A stretch of DNA of 64,000 nucleotides from Afipia sp. Root123D2 (GTDB taxonomy: Bacteria > Pseudomonadota > Alphaproteobacteria > Rhizobiales > Xanthobacteraceae), in NCBI RefSeq assembly GCF_001425835.1, contig NZ_LMDP01000003.1, positions 504,001 to 568,000 of the forward strand, read 5' to 3'. The notes under the pieces were generated by a model. That model was given only the letters and a program-made list of their open reading frames with translations, was not told where the DNA came from and did not search any database. The stretch's first letter is position 1, and each line of letters begins with the position of its first letter. The translations under genes and the position numbers were made by a program. Below are positions 27,650 through 36,508 of the stretch, one piece after another.

Positions 27650-28023
27650 TAATCCTCCGTGGTCTCGGACGCTCCCGAAACCAGACGTGCATGTTCGCGA
27701 CGGGTGGGATGCGGGCTGCAACGTAGCAGAGACACGGGCACGGCAGAAGCCTCCCGTCTCATGAAAGTTCCCGTGGAATATCATCAAGATAAGCGATGCT
27801 AGCGGGATTTGAAGGGCAGCGTTGCGATAAGTTTGGGCCCGGCCACCGGACTTTGGCGGACGGCGCGAATCGCCCAATGTCCGCTCCGGGGATAATCGCG
27901 GCCGCGCCTGACGCGCTCGAAGGATCGGAGACCTGATCAGCGCACGCGCTGCGCCACTGCATCGGCCTCGCACTGACCTACCACACGCGGCACAACGCCA
28001 AGCCAGAACATAAAACGCCCGCG
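27650..28023. other. Intergenic region between cobS and the J-domain gene
   Basis: These 374 bp contain no convincing gene. A weak - strand promoter for cobS can be drawn at 27786-27813. The words GGAGACCTG and GCCACTG near 27927-27959 recall the cobalamin riboswitch, but their order and strand are wrong for cobS. Confidence 0.45.
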
Positions 28024-28680
28024 TCAGACGTCGCGCACGACCGTCTTGAGATAATTATAGGCCTTGATGATCTCGATCAGGCGATCCTCGGTCGAGCGAT
28101 CGCCGCCATTCGCATCCGGGTGATGCTGCTTCACCAGCATCTTGTATTTCGCCTTCACGGTCTCGAGCGTCGCGTCCGGGCCGAGCCCCATCACCACCAG
28201 CGCCTTGCGCTCGGCATTGAAGATCTTGCGGGTTTCCGCCTTCGGCTCGGCGTCTGATCCCGGACCCGGGCTCCGGCGGTCGCGCCCATTCATCTCGGCG
28301 AACATGGCGAACGGGTCGAGCGCCTCATCGAGTTCGGCCTCGACGCTGCTCTTCTTGCGCTTCGGACCGCCGTTGGCGCCCATCTTCCACGTCGGGCGAT
28401 GGCCGGTTTGCGCGTCCTTCTGGTAGCGCGCGACCGCGTCATCGCTCATGCCGGTGAAGAAATTGTAGCCCTGATTGTATTCGCGGACGTGGTTGAGACA
28501 GAAATGCCAGTATTCCTTCTCATGGCCTCGGCCCTTGGGCGCGCGATGTGCGCCCCTGTTCTTGCAACCGGGCGCCTCGCACATCATCGCTTCCTCGCGC
28601 GCAGCAGCTTGCTGCTTCGCGCTTAGCTTGTTGGGCTTGATGCGGATGCTGTCGAAAAATTTGGATGAGTCGATGGCCAT
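28024..28680 (-). CDS. J-domain (DnaJ-like) protein
   Basis: The 218-residue protein has a C-terminal J domain of about 60 residues with the HPD motif in [11 protein letters not shown], needed to stimulate DnaK. The N-terminal part carries CEAPGC and [18 protein letters not shown], a cysteine-containing pattern that may bind metal, and a charged linker follows. It is not the standard DnaJ, because it lacks the Gly/Phe and CXXCXGXG regions. It may therefore be a specialised co-chaperone. It lies near cobS and is divergent from bolA. Confidence 0.85.
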   Translation of the reverse strand: MAIDSSKFFDSIRIKPNKLSAKQQAAAREEAMMCEAPGCKNRGAHRAPKGRGHEKEYWHFCLNHVREYNQGYNFFTGMSDDAVARYQKDAQTGHRPTWKMGANGGPKRKKSSVEAELDEALDPFAMFAEMNGRDRRSPGPGSDAEPKAETRKIFNAERKALVVMGLGPDATLETVKAKYKMLVKQHHPDANGGDRSTEDRLIEIIKAYNYLKTVVRDV

Positions 28681-28822
28681 GGCTGATTATGACGACGCCT
28701 TGTTTAAGAAGCTTCAAGTCCGGACGCGAATTTTTCACGGCCGCAGACTATACATCGCTATGACGATGAATCGCAATTGAAACGGCCATTGACCTTCGCG
28801 AATAACGCGCGATATTGCGCGG

Positions 28823-29101
28823 ATGATGACCGTCAAAGATAACATCACAAAAAAGTTGAACGAAGCTTTCGTTCCCGAAAACCTCGACGTTGCCGATGAG
28901 TCCCATTTGCATGAAGGCCACGCCGGCCACAGGCCAGGCGGCGAAACGCATTTCAGGGTCTATATCGTATCGAAAGCGTTCGAAGGAAAGAGCCGGATCG
29001 AACGCCATCGCATGATAAATTCGGTGCTGGCGCAGGATCTGGCGGATCGCGTTCACGCCCTTGCCATCAAGGCGCACGCACCCGGCGAAAACAAGGCGTA
29101 A
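28823..29101 (+). CDS. BolA family protein
   Basis: The 92-residue protein starts MMTVKDNITKKLNEAF and has the BolA-fold signature VADESHLHEGHAGH, then THFRVYIVSKAFEGKSRIERHRMI. Conserved histidines in this family bind a [2Fe-2S] cluster together with monothiol glutaredoxins. Some members influence cell shape, stress response and iron regulation. It is divergent from the J-domain gene with a 142-bp shared promoter region. The second ATG (28826) is an equally possible start. Confidence 0.92.
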   Translation: MMTVKDNITKKLNEAFVPENLDVADESHLHEGHAGHRPGGETHFRVYIVSKAFEGKSRIERHRMINSVLAQDLADRVHALAIKAHAPGENKA

Positions 29102-29169
29102 CTCCAGGCAGCGCTCTGGCGTATTTCTTCACGCGGACCGGTATCCACGTCACCCGAAAACGCGATGAT

Positions 29170-30471
29170 TCAGAACGCGGTCCCGGCGCGGCGCGGAACC
29201 GCCTCGCCATCGTCCTCGCGCGGGATCGGCACGATTCGCAACGCGGTGATGCGGTTGCGTTCCCGCCGCAGCACGCGGAAGCGAAAGCCGTGGAATGTGA
29301 AGCTCTGGCCGCGATCGGGAATCGAACGCGCTTCGTGAATCACAAGTCCGGCGACAGTGGTCGCCTCTTCATCCGGCAGATGCCAGTCCATTGCGCGGTT
29401 GAGATCGCGGATCGGCACCGACCCATCGACGATCACCGAACCGTCCGGCTGGGCGCGGACGCCGGCGACGACAATATCATGCTCGTCGGAAATATCGCCG
29501 ACGATCTCCTCGAGGATATCCTCGAGCGTCACCATGCCTTCGACCTCGCCGTACTCATCGACCACCAGCGCGAAGTGCGTCTTGCGGCGGCGGAACGCCT
29601 TGAGCTGATCGGACAGCGGCCGCATTTCCGGAACGAACCACGGCGGCAGCGCGATCGCGCTGGCATCGACCTTGGAAATATCGCCGGCGACGCGGATCGC
29701 GCGCAGCAGATCCTTGGCGTGCAACACACCGATGATGTTCTCCGGCTTCTCGCGCCATAGCGGAATGCGGGTGTATTCCGTCGCCAGCACCTCGCGCACC
29801 AGCTCTTCCGCTGGCAGGTCGGCGTTGATCATCACCATCTCGGTGCGATGGACCATGACGTCGGACACCTGCAAATCCTTGAGATCGAGCAGACCACCGA
29901 GCATGTCGCGATCCTGCTTCTCGACGCCGCCCTCGTGATGGATCAAATCGACCGCACCGCGCAGCCGCTCGGTCGGCGACAGCAGCGGCTGATTGGCGCC
30001 GAGCGGAATCCCGAGGATACGCATCAGCAGCCGCACGACGACCTCGATCACCGTCAGCACCGGCCCGAGCAGCGCCACCACCCATGTCATCGGTCGCGCC
30101 ACCAGCAACGACACGCGATCCGGCGCGTTGATCGCCACCGTCTTCGGCAGCACCTCGGCGAAGATGATGACCAGAACCGACATCACACCGGTCGCATACA
30201 GCACGCCGACGTCGCCGAACCACGCGGTCAGGACGCCGGTGGCCAGCGCCGACGCACCGATGTTGGCGAGATTGTTGCCGACCAGCAGCGCACCGATCAT
30301 GCGCTCGCGCCGTTCCAGCAGCCATGTCACGACTCCGGCCTGTGCGCTGCCCTGCTTCTGCAGCCGCATCATGCTGGCGCGTGACGATCCGGTGAGCGCG
30401 GTTTCACTGGCGGAGAAAAACGCCGAAATCAGCAGACAGCCGACGACGATCGAAAATATCATCCAGTCCAT
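29170..30471 (-). CDS. CNNM/CorC-HlyC family transporter-like membrane protein
   Basis: The 433-residue protein starts at ATG 30471 (MDWMIFSIVVGCLLISAFFSASETAL). The N-terminal DUF21/CNNM membrane domain (to about residue 190) includes SASETAL and VLPKTVAINAPDRV. Two CBS motifs (VSDVMVHRTEMVMINADLP and TRIPLWREKPENIIGVLHAKDLL) and a CorC_HlyC C-terminal domain follow. Relatives transport or sense Mg2+ or Co2+; older names call them hemolysins without evidence of lysis. The gene begins 10 bp after the aroB stop codon and probably belongs to the aroK-aroB transcript. Confidence 0.9.
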   Translation of the reverse strand: MDWMIFSIVVGCLLISAFFSASETALTGSSRASMMRLQKQGSAQAGVVTWLLERRERMIGALLVGNNLANIGASALATGVLTAWFGDVGVLYATGVMSVLVIIFAEVLPKTVAINAPDRVSLLVARPMTWVVALLGPVLTVIEVVVRLLMRILGIPLGANQPLLSPTERLRGAVDLIHHEGGVEKQDRDMLGGLLDLKDLQVSDVMVHRTEMVMINADLPAEELVREVLATEYTRIPLWREKPENIIGVLHAKDLLRAIRVAGDISKVDASAIALPPWFVPEMRPLSDQLKAFRRRKTHFALVVDEYGEVEGMVTLEDILEEIVGDISDEHDIVVAGVRAQPDGSVIVDGSVPIRDLNRAMDWHLPDEEATTVAGLVIHEARSIPDRGQSFTFHGFRFRVLRRERNRITALRIVPIPREDDGEAVPRRAGTAF

Positions 30472-30481
30472 GATCGAACCA

Positions 30482-31639
30482 TCAATCCGGTTTGCGGGCC
30501 AGTTTATCGACGAGGAAATCACGAACCGCCGTGGGCGCGACATCGTTCGCGATCACGGCCTGGCCGATCTTCTCCAGCAGGATAAATGTCAGTTTGCCGC
30601 GTTTGACCTTCTTGTCCTGCGCCATCAGCGCCATCAGCGTGTCGGCATCGGCAAGGCCTTCCTGCTGGAATCCCGCGATGTCCTGCAGATGGGTTGGCAG
30701 ACCGACTGCTGCAAGATGACGCTGCACGCGCGCCGCGTCATCACGCGAGATCATACCGAGGGCGGCAGAGAATTCCGCCGCCAGCACCATGCCGACCGAC
30801 ACGCCCTCGCCGTGGAACAGGCGGTCGGAAAATCCGGTCGCGGCTTCCAGCGCGTGGCCGAAGGTATGTCCGAGATTGAGCAGCGCCCGTTCGCCGGTCT
30901 CGCGCTCGTCGCGGGCGACGATCGCGGCCTTGGCGCGGCAGCTGGTGGCGATGGCGTGTTCACGCGCAGCCCCTCCGGAAAAAATATCGGCGTGATTGGC
31001 TTCGAGCCAGCCGAAGAACGCGGCATCGCCGAGTACGCCGTATTTGGCGACTTCGGCATAACCGGCGCGAAACTGGCGCGGCGACAGCGTGTCGAGCACC
31101 GACGTATCCGCCACCACCAGCACCGGCTGGTGAAACGAGCCGACCAGATTCTTGCCCTGCGGCGAATTGATCCCGGTCTTGCCGCCGACCGATGAATCCA
31201 CTTGCGCCAGCAGCGAGGTCGGCACCTGAACGAAATCGATGCCGCGCCGGACGATCGCGGCGGCAAATCCGGCGAGATCGCCGATCACGCCACCGCCGAG
31301 CGCCACCACCAGATCGTTGCGCTCGATCTTTGCCGCGATCAGCGCTTCGCAGACCTCCTGCAGAACACCGTAAGTCTTCGAGGCTTCGCCCTCACCGACC
31401 ACAATGGCTTTCGACTCGATGCCCGCTTCCGCAAGGATCGCCTCAACCCTGGCGAGCCAGTGTTTCGCCACTGTTCGATCGGTAACGATGGCCACGCGCG
31501 CGCCGGGACGCAGCGCCTTGATGCGCCCGCCGAGCGAACCAATCACGTCGCGGCCGATGACGATGTCATAGGCGCGCTCGCCAAGCGCAACATCGACGGT
31601 GATCGGACCGGAATTCTTCAAAGGCACTGTCATGGTCAT
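30482..31639 (-). CDS. aroB: 3-dehydroquinate synthase
   Basis: The 385-residue enzyme starts at ATG 31639, overlapping the aroK stop by 4 bp. The NAD-binding segment is GGGVIGDLAGFAA. Zinc ligands are seen in YAEVAKYG (Glu), HTFGHALE (His) and FHGEGVSVGM (His), and the substrate loop is SSVGGKTGIN. It converts DAHP to 3-dehydroquinate, the second step of the shikimate route. The 4-bp overlap with aroK implies translational coupling of two steps of the same pathway. Confidence 0.96.
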   Translation of the reverse strand: MTMTVPLKNSGPITVDVALGERAYDIVIGRDVIGSLGGRIKALRPGARVAIVTDRTVAKHWLARVEAILAEAGIESKAIVVGEGEASKTYGVLQEVCEALIAAKIERNDLVVALGGGVIGDLAGFAAAIVRRGIDFVQVPTSLLAQVDSSVGGKTGINSPQGKNLVGSFHQPVLVVADTSVLDTLSPRQFRAGYAEVAKYGVLGDAAFFGWLEANHADIFSGGAAREHAIATSCRAKAAIVARDERETGERALLNLGHTFGHALEAATGFSDRLFHGEGVSVGMVLAAEFSAALGMISRDDAARVQRHLAAVGLPTHLQDIAGFQQEGLADADTLMALMAQDKKVKRGKLTFILLEKIGQAVIANDVAPTAVRDFLVDKLARKPD

Positions 31640-32247
31640 TCGCTTGCCGGGAATTGGGGGTCGCCGCCAGTCAGGCGGGCATGGAGCGCGTCGACACATT
31701 CGTCGACGATCTTCTCGTGCGGCACGTCGCGCGAGGAAATCGCGAGGTCGGCCAGTGCATACATCGGACTGCGCTCGGCGATCAGACGATCGATCGTCGC
31801 CGCCGGATCGGCGGTCTGCAACAGCGGGCGGTCGGCGCGGCGCTTCACCCGTTTCAGAATCACATCGCCATCGGCCTTGAGCCAGAGCGATACGCCTCTC
31901 GCGGCAATGCGCTGGCGGGTGTCCTCGCGCATGAAGGCGCCGCCGCCGGTGGCCAGCACGCACGACCCGCTGTCGAGCAGGCGCGCGATCACGCGTGCCT
32001 CGCCGTCGCGGAAATACGGCTCTCCGTGAGTCGAAAAAATGTCGGCGATCGACATGCCTGCTGCCGCCTCGATTTCATGGTCGGCATCGAGGAACGGCAG
32101 ATGCAGCCGCCCAGCCAGACGCCGTCCGATGGTCGATTTGCCGGATCCCATCATGCCGACAAGCACGACAGGCCGGCCGCCCAGCGCCGAGACGATCTCG
32201 GCCTCGCGATGAGCGTGCGCATCCTGCCTGGCGACTGTATCGGACAT
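31636..32247 (-). CDS. aroK: Shikimate kinase
   Basis: From ATG 32247 (MSDTVARQDAHAH) the protein has 203 residues. It has a Walker A motif GMMGSGKSTIG, the shikimate-binding DADHEIE and the segment GGGAFMREDTR. The family phosphorylates shikimate at the 3-hydroxyl using ATP. It is the first gene of aroK-aroB-CNNM on the - strand and is divergent from the small membrane protein and xerD genes. The 190-bp divergent gap must hold both promoters. Confidence 0.95.
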   Translation of the reverse strand: MSDTVARQDAHAHREAEIVSALGGRPVVLVGMMGSGKSTIGRRLAGRLHLPFLDADHEIEAAAGMSIADIFSTHGEPYFRDGEARVIARLLDSGSCVLATGGGAFMREDTRQRIAARGVSLWLKADGDVILKRVKRRADRPLLQTADPAATIDRLIAERSPMYALADLAISSRDVPHEKIVDECVDALHARLTGGDPQFPASE

Positions 32248-32437
32248 CGTGGTGTTTTCGTTCCTCAACCGGCCGGCCGATACCTGCATGTGCCGGTGCA
32301 GCCGTGACCCTCACGTATACTACCCTCGCCGATCCTGCCGCCAGAGGCCCTTGCACCGATGGTGCGAACATGTTGGGTGTCGCTTAAGATTTGGGGTGTA
32401 TTTCACTGGTTAACACGCGACGTCGAGGCCCTGACCG

Positions 32438-32584
32438 ATGCCCAGCCTTTTCCGCTTTTTGACTGTTGTCGCGGTGATCGGCGGACTGATCTATGGCGGG
32501 CTGTTCGCGCTGGCGAATCTCGTCAACCCCAAGCCGCGCGAGATGACCATTGTCATCCCGCCGGACAAGTTCCAGAAAAAGTAA
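32438..32584 (+). CDS. Small single-span membrane protein coupled to xerD
   Basis: A 48-residue protein is encoded from ATG 32438 to TAA 32582-32584. It begins MPSLFRFLTVVAVIGG, continues with a hydrophobic segment (LIYGGLFALANLV) and ends in a polar tail with KPREMTIVIPPDKFQKK. The stop is 3 bp before the GTG start of xerD, so the two are probably translated together. Similar short proteins occur before xerD in related bacteria and are sometimes labelled histidine kinase, for which this sequence gives no support. A weak promoter (TTGGGT at 32373, 18 bp, TGTATT) lies upstream. The function is unknown. Confidence 0.8.
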   Translation: MPSLFRFLTVVAVIGGLIYGGLFALANLVNPKPREMTIVIPPDKFQKK

Positions 32585-32587
32585 CCG

Positions 32588-33559
32588 GTGCCGGAGCGCA
32601 TGAGGCCGAACAAATCCTCCGACGCACAGCTGATCAACCTGTTCCTGGACATGCTGGCCGCAGAGCAGGGCGCCGGCGACAACACGCTGGCGGCATATCG
32701 CCGCGATCTCGAGGACCTGTCGCAGTTTCTCGGCAAATCCGGAAAGAGCTTCACAGCAGCCGAAACCCAGGACTTGCGGGACTTTCTCGCCGACCTCGAC
32801 GGACGCGGCTTCAAATCGTCGAGCGTCGCGCGTCGATTGTCGTCGATGCGCCACCTGTTCCGCTTCATGCTCAATGAGCGTGTGCGCTTCGACGACCCCG
32901 CCGCCATTCTGGCGGGGCCGAAGCGCGGCCGCGGCCTGCCCAAGGTGCTGTCGATGGCCGATGTCGACAAACTACTCACCAAGGCGCGGGCCCTCGCGGA
33001 CGCGCCGGATCAGCCGGCGTTGCAGCGCTTTCGCGCGGCGCGGCTGTCGTGCCTGCTCGAAATTCTCTACGCCACCGGCTTGCGCGTATCGGAACTGGTG
33101 ACGCTGCCGCTGTCGGCGGCGCGCCGCGATGCGCGCATGATCGTGGTGCGCGGCAAGGGCAACAAGGAGCGGCTGGTTCCGCTCAACGAGACCTCGCGGC
33201 AGGCGATGGCGGATTATCTCGCCGCGATGGACACGCATCGTCAGGAGCAGAAAAAATCGGCGGCGCCGTCGAAGTGGCTGTTTCCGTCGTTCGGCGAGAG
33301 CGGCCATCTCACCCGTCAGCATTTCGCACGCGATCTGAAGGAACTTGCCGCGACCGCCGGCCTGTCGCCGCGCCTGATCAGCCCGCACGTGCTGCGCCAT
33401 GCCTTCGCCAGCCACCTGCTGCACAACGGCGCGGATTTGCGCATCGTGCAGACGTTGCTCGGGCATACCGACATCTCGACAACGCAGATTTACACGCATG
33501 TCGTCGCGGAGCGCTTGAAGAGTCTTGTGCGAGACCTTCATCCGCTTGCTGAAAACTAA
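32588..33559 (+). CDS. xerD: Tyrosine recombinase XerD
   Basis: The protein has 323 residues from GTG 32588; an ATG at 32600 is also possible. The N-terminal SAM-like domain is followed by the catalytic domain with ATGLRVSEL (first Arg), HVLRHAFASHLL (His and Arg) and LLGHTDISTTQIYTHV (His and nucleophile Tyr). With XerC it resolves chromosome dimers at dif near the terminus. The housekeeping context (aro genes, accA) supports XerD rather than an integrase. It is the second gene after a 48-residue membrane protein. Confidence 0.93.
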   Translation: MPERMRPNKSSDAQLINLFLDMLAAEQGAGDNTLAAYRRDLEDLSQFLGKSGKSFTAAETQDLRDFLADLDGRGFKSSSVARRLSSMRHLFRFMLNERVRFDDPAAILAGPKRGRGLPKVLSMADVDKLLTKARALADAPDQPALQRFRAARLSCLLEILYATGLRVSELVTLPLSAARRDARMIVVRGKGNKERLVPLNETSRQAMADYLAAMDTHRQEQKKSAAPSKWLFPSFGESGHLTRQHFARDLKELAATAGLSPRLISPHVLRHAFASHLLHNGADLRIVQTLLGHTDISTTQIYTHVVAERLKSLVRDLHPLAEN

Positions 33560-33679
33560 CAAATGGCAACGATTTCAGGGGCTTCATTGATTTACCCGCC
33601 GCGCTTGACTTGGCTCACCCCGGAGTCCAGTTTCGCGCGCCGCCAGCAATCCCCTTAATTGCTCCTATATATGCCTTCC

Positions 33680-34642
33680 ATGCCGGACCCGATGCGCAGC
33701 TATCTTGATTTTGAAAAACCCGTCGCCGAACTTGATTCGAAGGTCGACGAACTGCGCGTGTTAGCCGCATCCGGCAGCGACATCAGCGAAGAAGTCAAAC
33801 GGATAGAGGACAAGGCCAAAGAGGCGCTCGCCGAGCTCTACGCCAACCTGACGCCGTGGCAGAAGACCCAGGTCGCGCGACATCCGCAGCGGCCGCATTG
33901 CGTCAACTACATCGCCGGTCTGATCACCGAATTCACGCCGCTCGCCGGCGATCGCAAATTCGGCGACGACGAGGCGATGGTCGGCGGCTTCGGCCGGTTT
34001 CGCGGCGAAAGCGTCTGCGTGATCGGCCAGGAGAAAGGCGCGACCACAGAGAGCCGTCTCAAGCACAATTTCGGCATGGCGCGGCCCGAGGGCTACCGCA
34101 AGGCGGTGCGCCTGATGGAGATGGCCGACCGCTTCGGCATTCCGGTGCTGTCGCTGGTCGACACCGCCGGCGCCTATCCGGGCATCGGCGCCGAGGAGCG
34201 CGGCCAGGCCGAAGCCATCGCGCGCTCGACCGATGCCTGCCTCAACCTCGGCGTGCCCAATGTCGCGGTCATTCTCGGCGAAGGCGGTTCGGGCGGCGCC
34301 ATCGCGATCGCCACCGCCAGCCGCGTGCTGATGCTGGAGCATGCGGTCTACAGCGTGATTTCGCCGGAAGGGGCAGCCTCGATCCTGTGGCGCGATGCCG
34401 CTAAAGCCCAGGAAGCCGCCACCAATCTCAAGATCACCGCCCAGGATCTGGCCCGGTTCGGCGTGATCGACACCGTCCTCAAGGAACCGCCGGGTGGCGC
34501 ACACCGCGATCCCGACGCCATGATCACCCGCACCGGCGACGCCATCGCCCAGGCCTTCAACGACCTGCGCAGCCTGGACGCCGCGGCGATCCGCCAGCAG
34601 CGGCGCCAGAAGTTCCTTAATATCGGACGACGCCTCGGATAA
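33680..34642 (+). CDS. accA: Acetyl-CoA carboxylase carboxyltransferase subunit alpha
   Basis: From ATG 33680 ([19 protein letters not shown]) the protein has 320 residues, the normal AccA length. ATG 33671 is an alternative, and no strong ribosome-binding site decides between them. The crotonase-like carboxyltransferase core includes [20 protein letters not shown] and the CoA-binding loop [12 protein letters not shown]. With AccD it transfers the carboxyl group from biotin to acetyl-CoA, the first step of fatty-acid synthesis. Here accA is a single gene after xerD. Confidence 0.96.
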   Translation: MPDPMRSYLDFEKPVAELDSKVDELRVLAASGSDISEEVKRIEDKAKEALAELYANLTPWQKTQVARHPQRPHCVNYIAGLITEFTPLAGDRKFGDDEAMVGGFGRFRGESVCVIGQEKGATTESRLKHNFGMARPEGYRKAVRLMEMADRFGIPVLSLVDTAGAYPGIGAEERGQAEAIARSTDACLNLGVPNVAVILGEGGSGGAIAIATASRVLMLEHAVYSVISPEGAASILWRDAAKAQEAATNLKITAQDLARFGVIDTVLKEPPGGAHRDPDAMITRTGDAIAQAFNDLRSLDAAAIRQQRRQKFLNIGRRLG

Positions 34643-34809
34643 GCCGCAGTCGCACGCGACGTTGCCTGCGCGACGAGAGTTCCACCCTTCAGAAATTGTG
34701 GCTTTTTCTGGACGTGAGCGGGCGTTGCACCTGGAACCATCGGCACGAGGACCATTTAGGCCGCATTCACCATCCCTGATGCAAGCCACCGCACCGCCAC
34801 GCGGTTTGG

Positions 34810-34838
34810 TTGCGAGTGATGCTGCTTAAGGATAATAA
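34810..34838 (+). promoter_or_regulatory. Sigma70-type promoter of the L,D-transpeptidase gene
   Basis: TTGCGA (34810-34815) and TAATAA (34833-34838) are 17 bp apart. The predicted start near 34845 leaves about 73 nt before GTG 34918. The -35 box coincides with an in-frame TTG at 34810, which argues against a start codon there. Confidence 0.65.
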
Positions 34839-34917
34839 TTGTTCAACCACACTTAGAAATGTCCGCGGTATTTTTGGGGTTGCTTGGCGTGTGGGGGAGC
34901 CTGTTTTGATTGAGCGA

Positions 34918-36408
34918 GTGTCTGTGCGTGGGCTTCTGATTTCGGCTGCTCTGACGGCCAGCCTTGTGCTGTCCGGATGCAACGGCGACAGCCTTTCTCC
35001 CAGCGCGAAAGCCAGCAAGCCGATCCCCGAAAAGCTCCTCAAGGAGATCGAAGCCAAGAACATGGACAAGGGTTCGCCCATGCTTGTCCGTCTGTTCAAG
35101 CAGGAGGCTGAACTCGAGGTCTGGAAGCAGGACCGCAGCGGCCGCTTCGCGCTTCTGAAAACCTATCCGATCTGCCGCTGGTCCGGCGATCTCGGCCCTA
35201 AGATTCGCGAAGGCGACCGCCAGGCGCCCGAAGGCTTCTATTCGATCACGCCGGGACAGATGAATCCGGCATCCTCCTACTATCTGTCGTTCAACATGGG
35301 TTACCCCAACGCCTACGACAAAGCGTGGGGACGCACCGGCTCGCAGCTCATGGTGCATGGCGATTGTTCGTCGCGCGGCTGCTACGCGATGACGGACGAA
35401 CAGATTTCGGAAATCTATTCGCTCGGCCGCGAATCCTTCTTCGGCGGCCAGACCGCGTTCCAGGTGCAGGCCTATCCGTTCCGGATGACCGCGCAGAACA
35501 TGGCCAAATACCGAAGCAATCCGAACATGCCGTTCTGGCGCATGCTCAAGGAAGGCAATGACCATTTCGAGGTCTCGAAACTCGAGCCCAAGATCGACGT
35601 CTGCGAGAAGCGCTATGTCTTCGATGCCGAGCAGCCCGCCAATGCGTCGCGGCCGCTAACGTTCAACGCAGCCGGCAAGTGCCCAGTGTATGAGGTCAAT
35701 CCGGAAATCGCGCAGGCGGTTGCCGAGAAGGAACAACGCGACAACGCGAAGGTCGCCGAACTGATCTCGCACGGCGTGTCGGCGCCGAAATCGCGGGCCG
35801 GCATCGACGGCGGGATGCATCCGGTGTTCGCCAACAAGCTGCCCGATGCGCAGTCGATCGCGATTGCCGACGTCAATGACTACGCAGTGTCGGCCAACGG
35901 CGCGGCGCCAGGTACGATACCCTCGCACGTCAATCCTCCGCGCCTGCCCGAGGGTCAGGTCTCGGCATTTACGTTCGCATCGACCCCTGCCGCCGGTTCG
36001 GCCGATACGCCGCCGCCTCCGCCCGCAGCGAAGACCGAAACCGCCGACACCGGCAGCAGCGCATCCGGCGGGTTCTTCAGCCGCCTCGCCCAGAAGGTGG
36101 GCCTGCGCAAGGACGCGGAACCGAAGACCGAACCGGCCAAACCCACGACGACCGCTCGTGTGATCGGCCACAAACGCAAGGCCGAGCCGAAGTCTTCATC
36201 GGCTGCCAAATCGACCAGTGTGGCCCGTGCTGCCGAGCCGAAAGCCCCCGCCGCTCGCGTGATCTCGTTGGAGAAGCAGCAGGCGGAAGCCAGATCGACA
36301 TTCCCCGATCCGGTGATCTCCCGTCCGACGCCGCCGCAAACGATCAGTGGTGCGCGGTCGACGGTGCAGGCGAATTCATTCGACCAGCGCTGGTCGTCCT
36401 TCCGGTAA
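34918..36408 (+). CDS. L,D-transpeptidase (YkuD-type) lipoprotein
   Basis: From GTG 34918 the protein has 496 residues and begins with a lipoprotein signal (SVRGLLISAALTASLVLSGC). The catalytic region MVHGDCSSRGCYAM gives His147 and nucleophile Cys155, the YkuD pattern HG...S.GC. Such enzymes make 3-3 peptidoglycan cross-links or attach proteins to the wall. The last about 200 residues are Ala/Pro/Lys-rich (GFFSRLAQKVGLRKD, then KPTTTARVIGHKRKAEP) and look disordered and cationic. The GTG is chosen because the promoter lies at 34810-34838 and the signal sequence begins there. Confidence 0.85.
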   Translation: MSVRGLLISAALTASLVLSGCNGDSLSPSAKASKPIPEKLLKEIEAKNMDKGSPMLVRLFKQEAELEVWKQDRSGRFALLKTYPICRWSGDLGPKIREGDRQAPEGFYSITPGQMNPASSYYLSFNMGYPNAYDKAWGRTGSQLMVHGDCSSRGCYAMTDEQISEIYSLGRESFFGGQTAFQVQAYPFRMTAQNMAKYRSNPNMPFWRMLKEGNDHFEVSKLEPKIDVCEKRYVFDAEQPANASRPLTFNAAGKCPVYEVNPEIAQAVAEKEQRDNAKVAELISHGVSAPKSRAGIDGGMHPVFANKLPDAQSIAIADVNDYAVSANGAAPGTIPSHVNPPRLPEGQVSAFTFASTPAAGSADTPPPPPAAKTETADTGSSASGGFFSRLAQKVGLRKDAEPKTEPAKPTTTARVIGHKRKAEPKSSSAAKSTSVARAAEPKAPAARVISLEKQQAEARSTFPDPVISRPTPPQTISGARSTVQANSFDQRWSSFR

Positions 36409-36452
36409 GACAGCGCTCAGGCTAATAGCCCGTGCACTGCCCCGGCACCCTC

Positions 36453-36482
36453 TTGACATCAACACGGTGACTTCGCGTTACT
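36453..36482 (+). promoter_or_regulatory. Likely promoter of the MBOAT-SGNH gene pair
   Basis: A consensus -35 TTGACA (36453-36458) is followed after about 18 bp by GTTACT, a moderate -10. A start near 36489 leaves a short leader of about 20 nt before ATG 36509. Confidence 0.5.
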
Positions 36483-36508
36483 GATCTCTCGTGGCCTGAC
36501 GAGAGACC

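Noticed and set aside
27920-27965. Words GGAGACCTG and GCCACTG that recall a cobalamin riboswitch near cobS
   Set aside because: They occur in the wrong order for the B12 element and on the + strand, while cobS is on the - strand. The required long paired core is not seen.
34810-34917. Upstream start (TTG 34810) for the L,D-transpeptidase
   Set aside because: TTG 34810 is the -35 box of a good promoter, and the added residues are not signal-like; GTG 34918 gives a clean lipoprotein signal.
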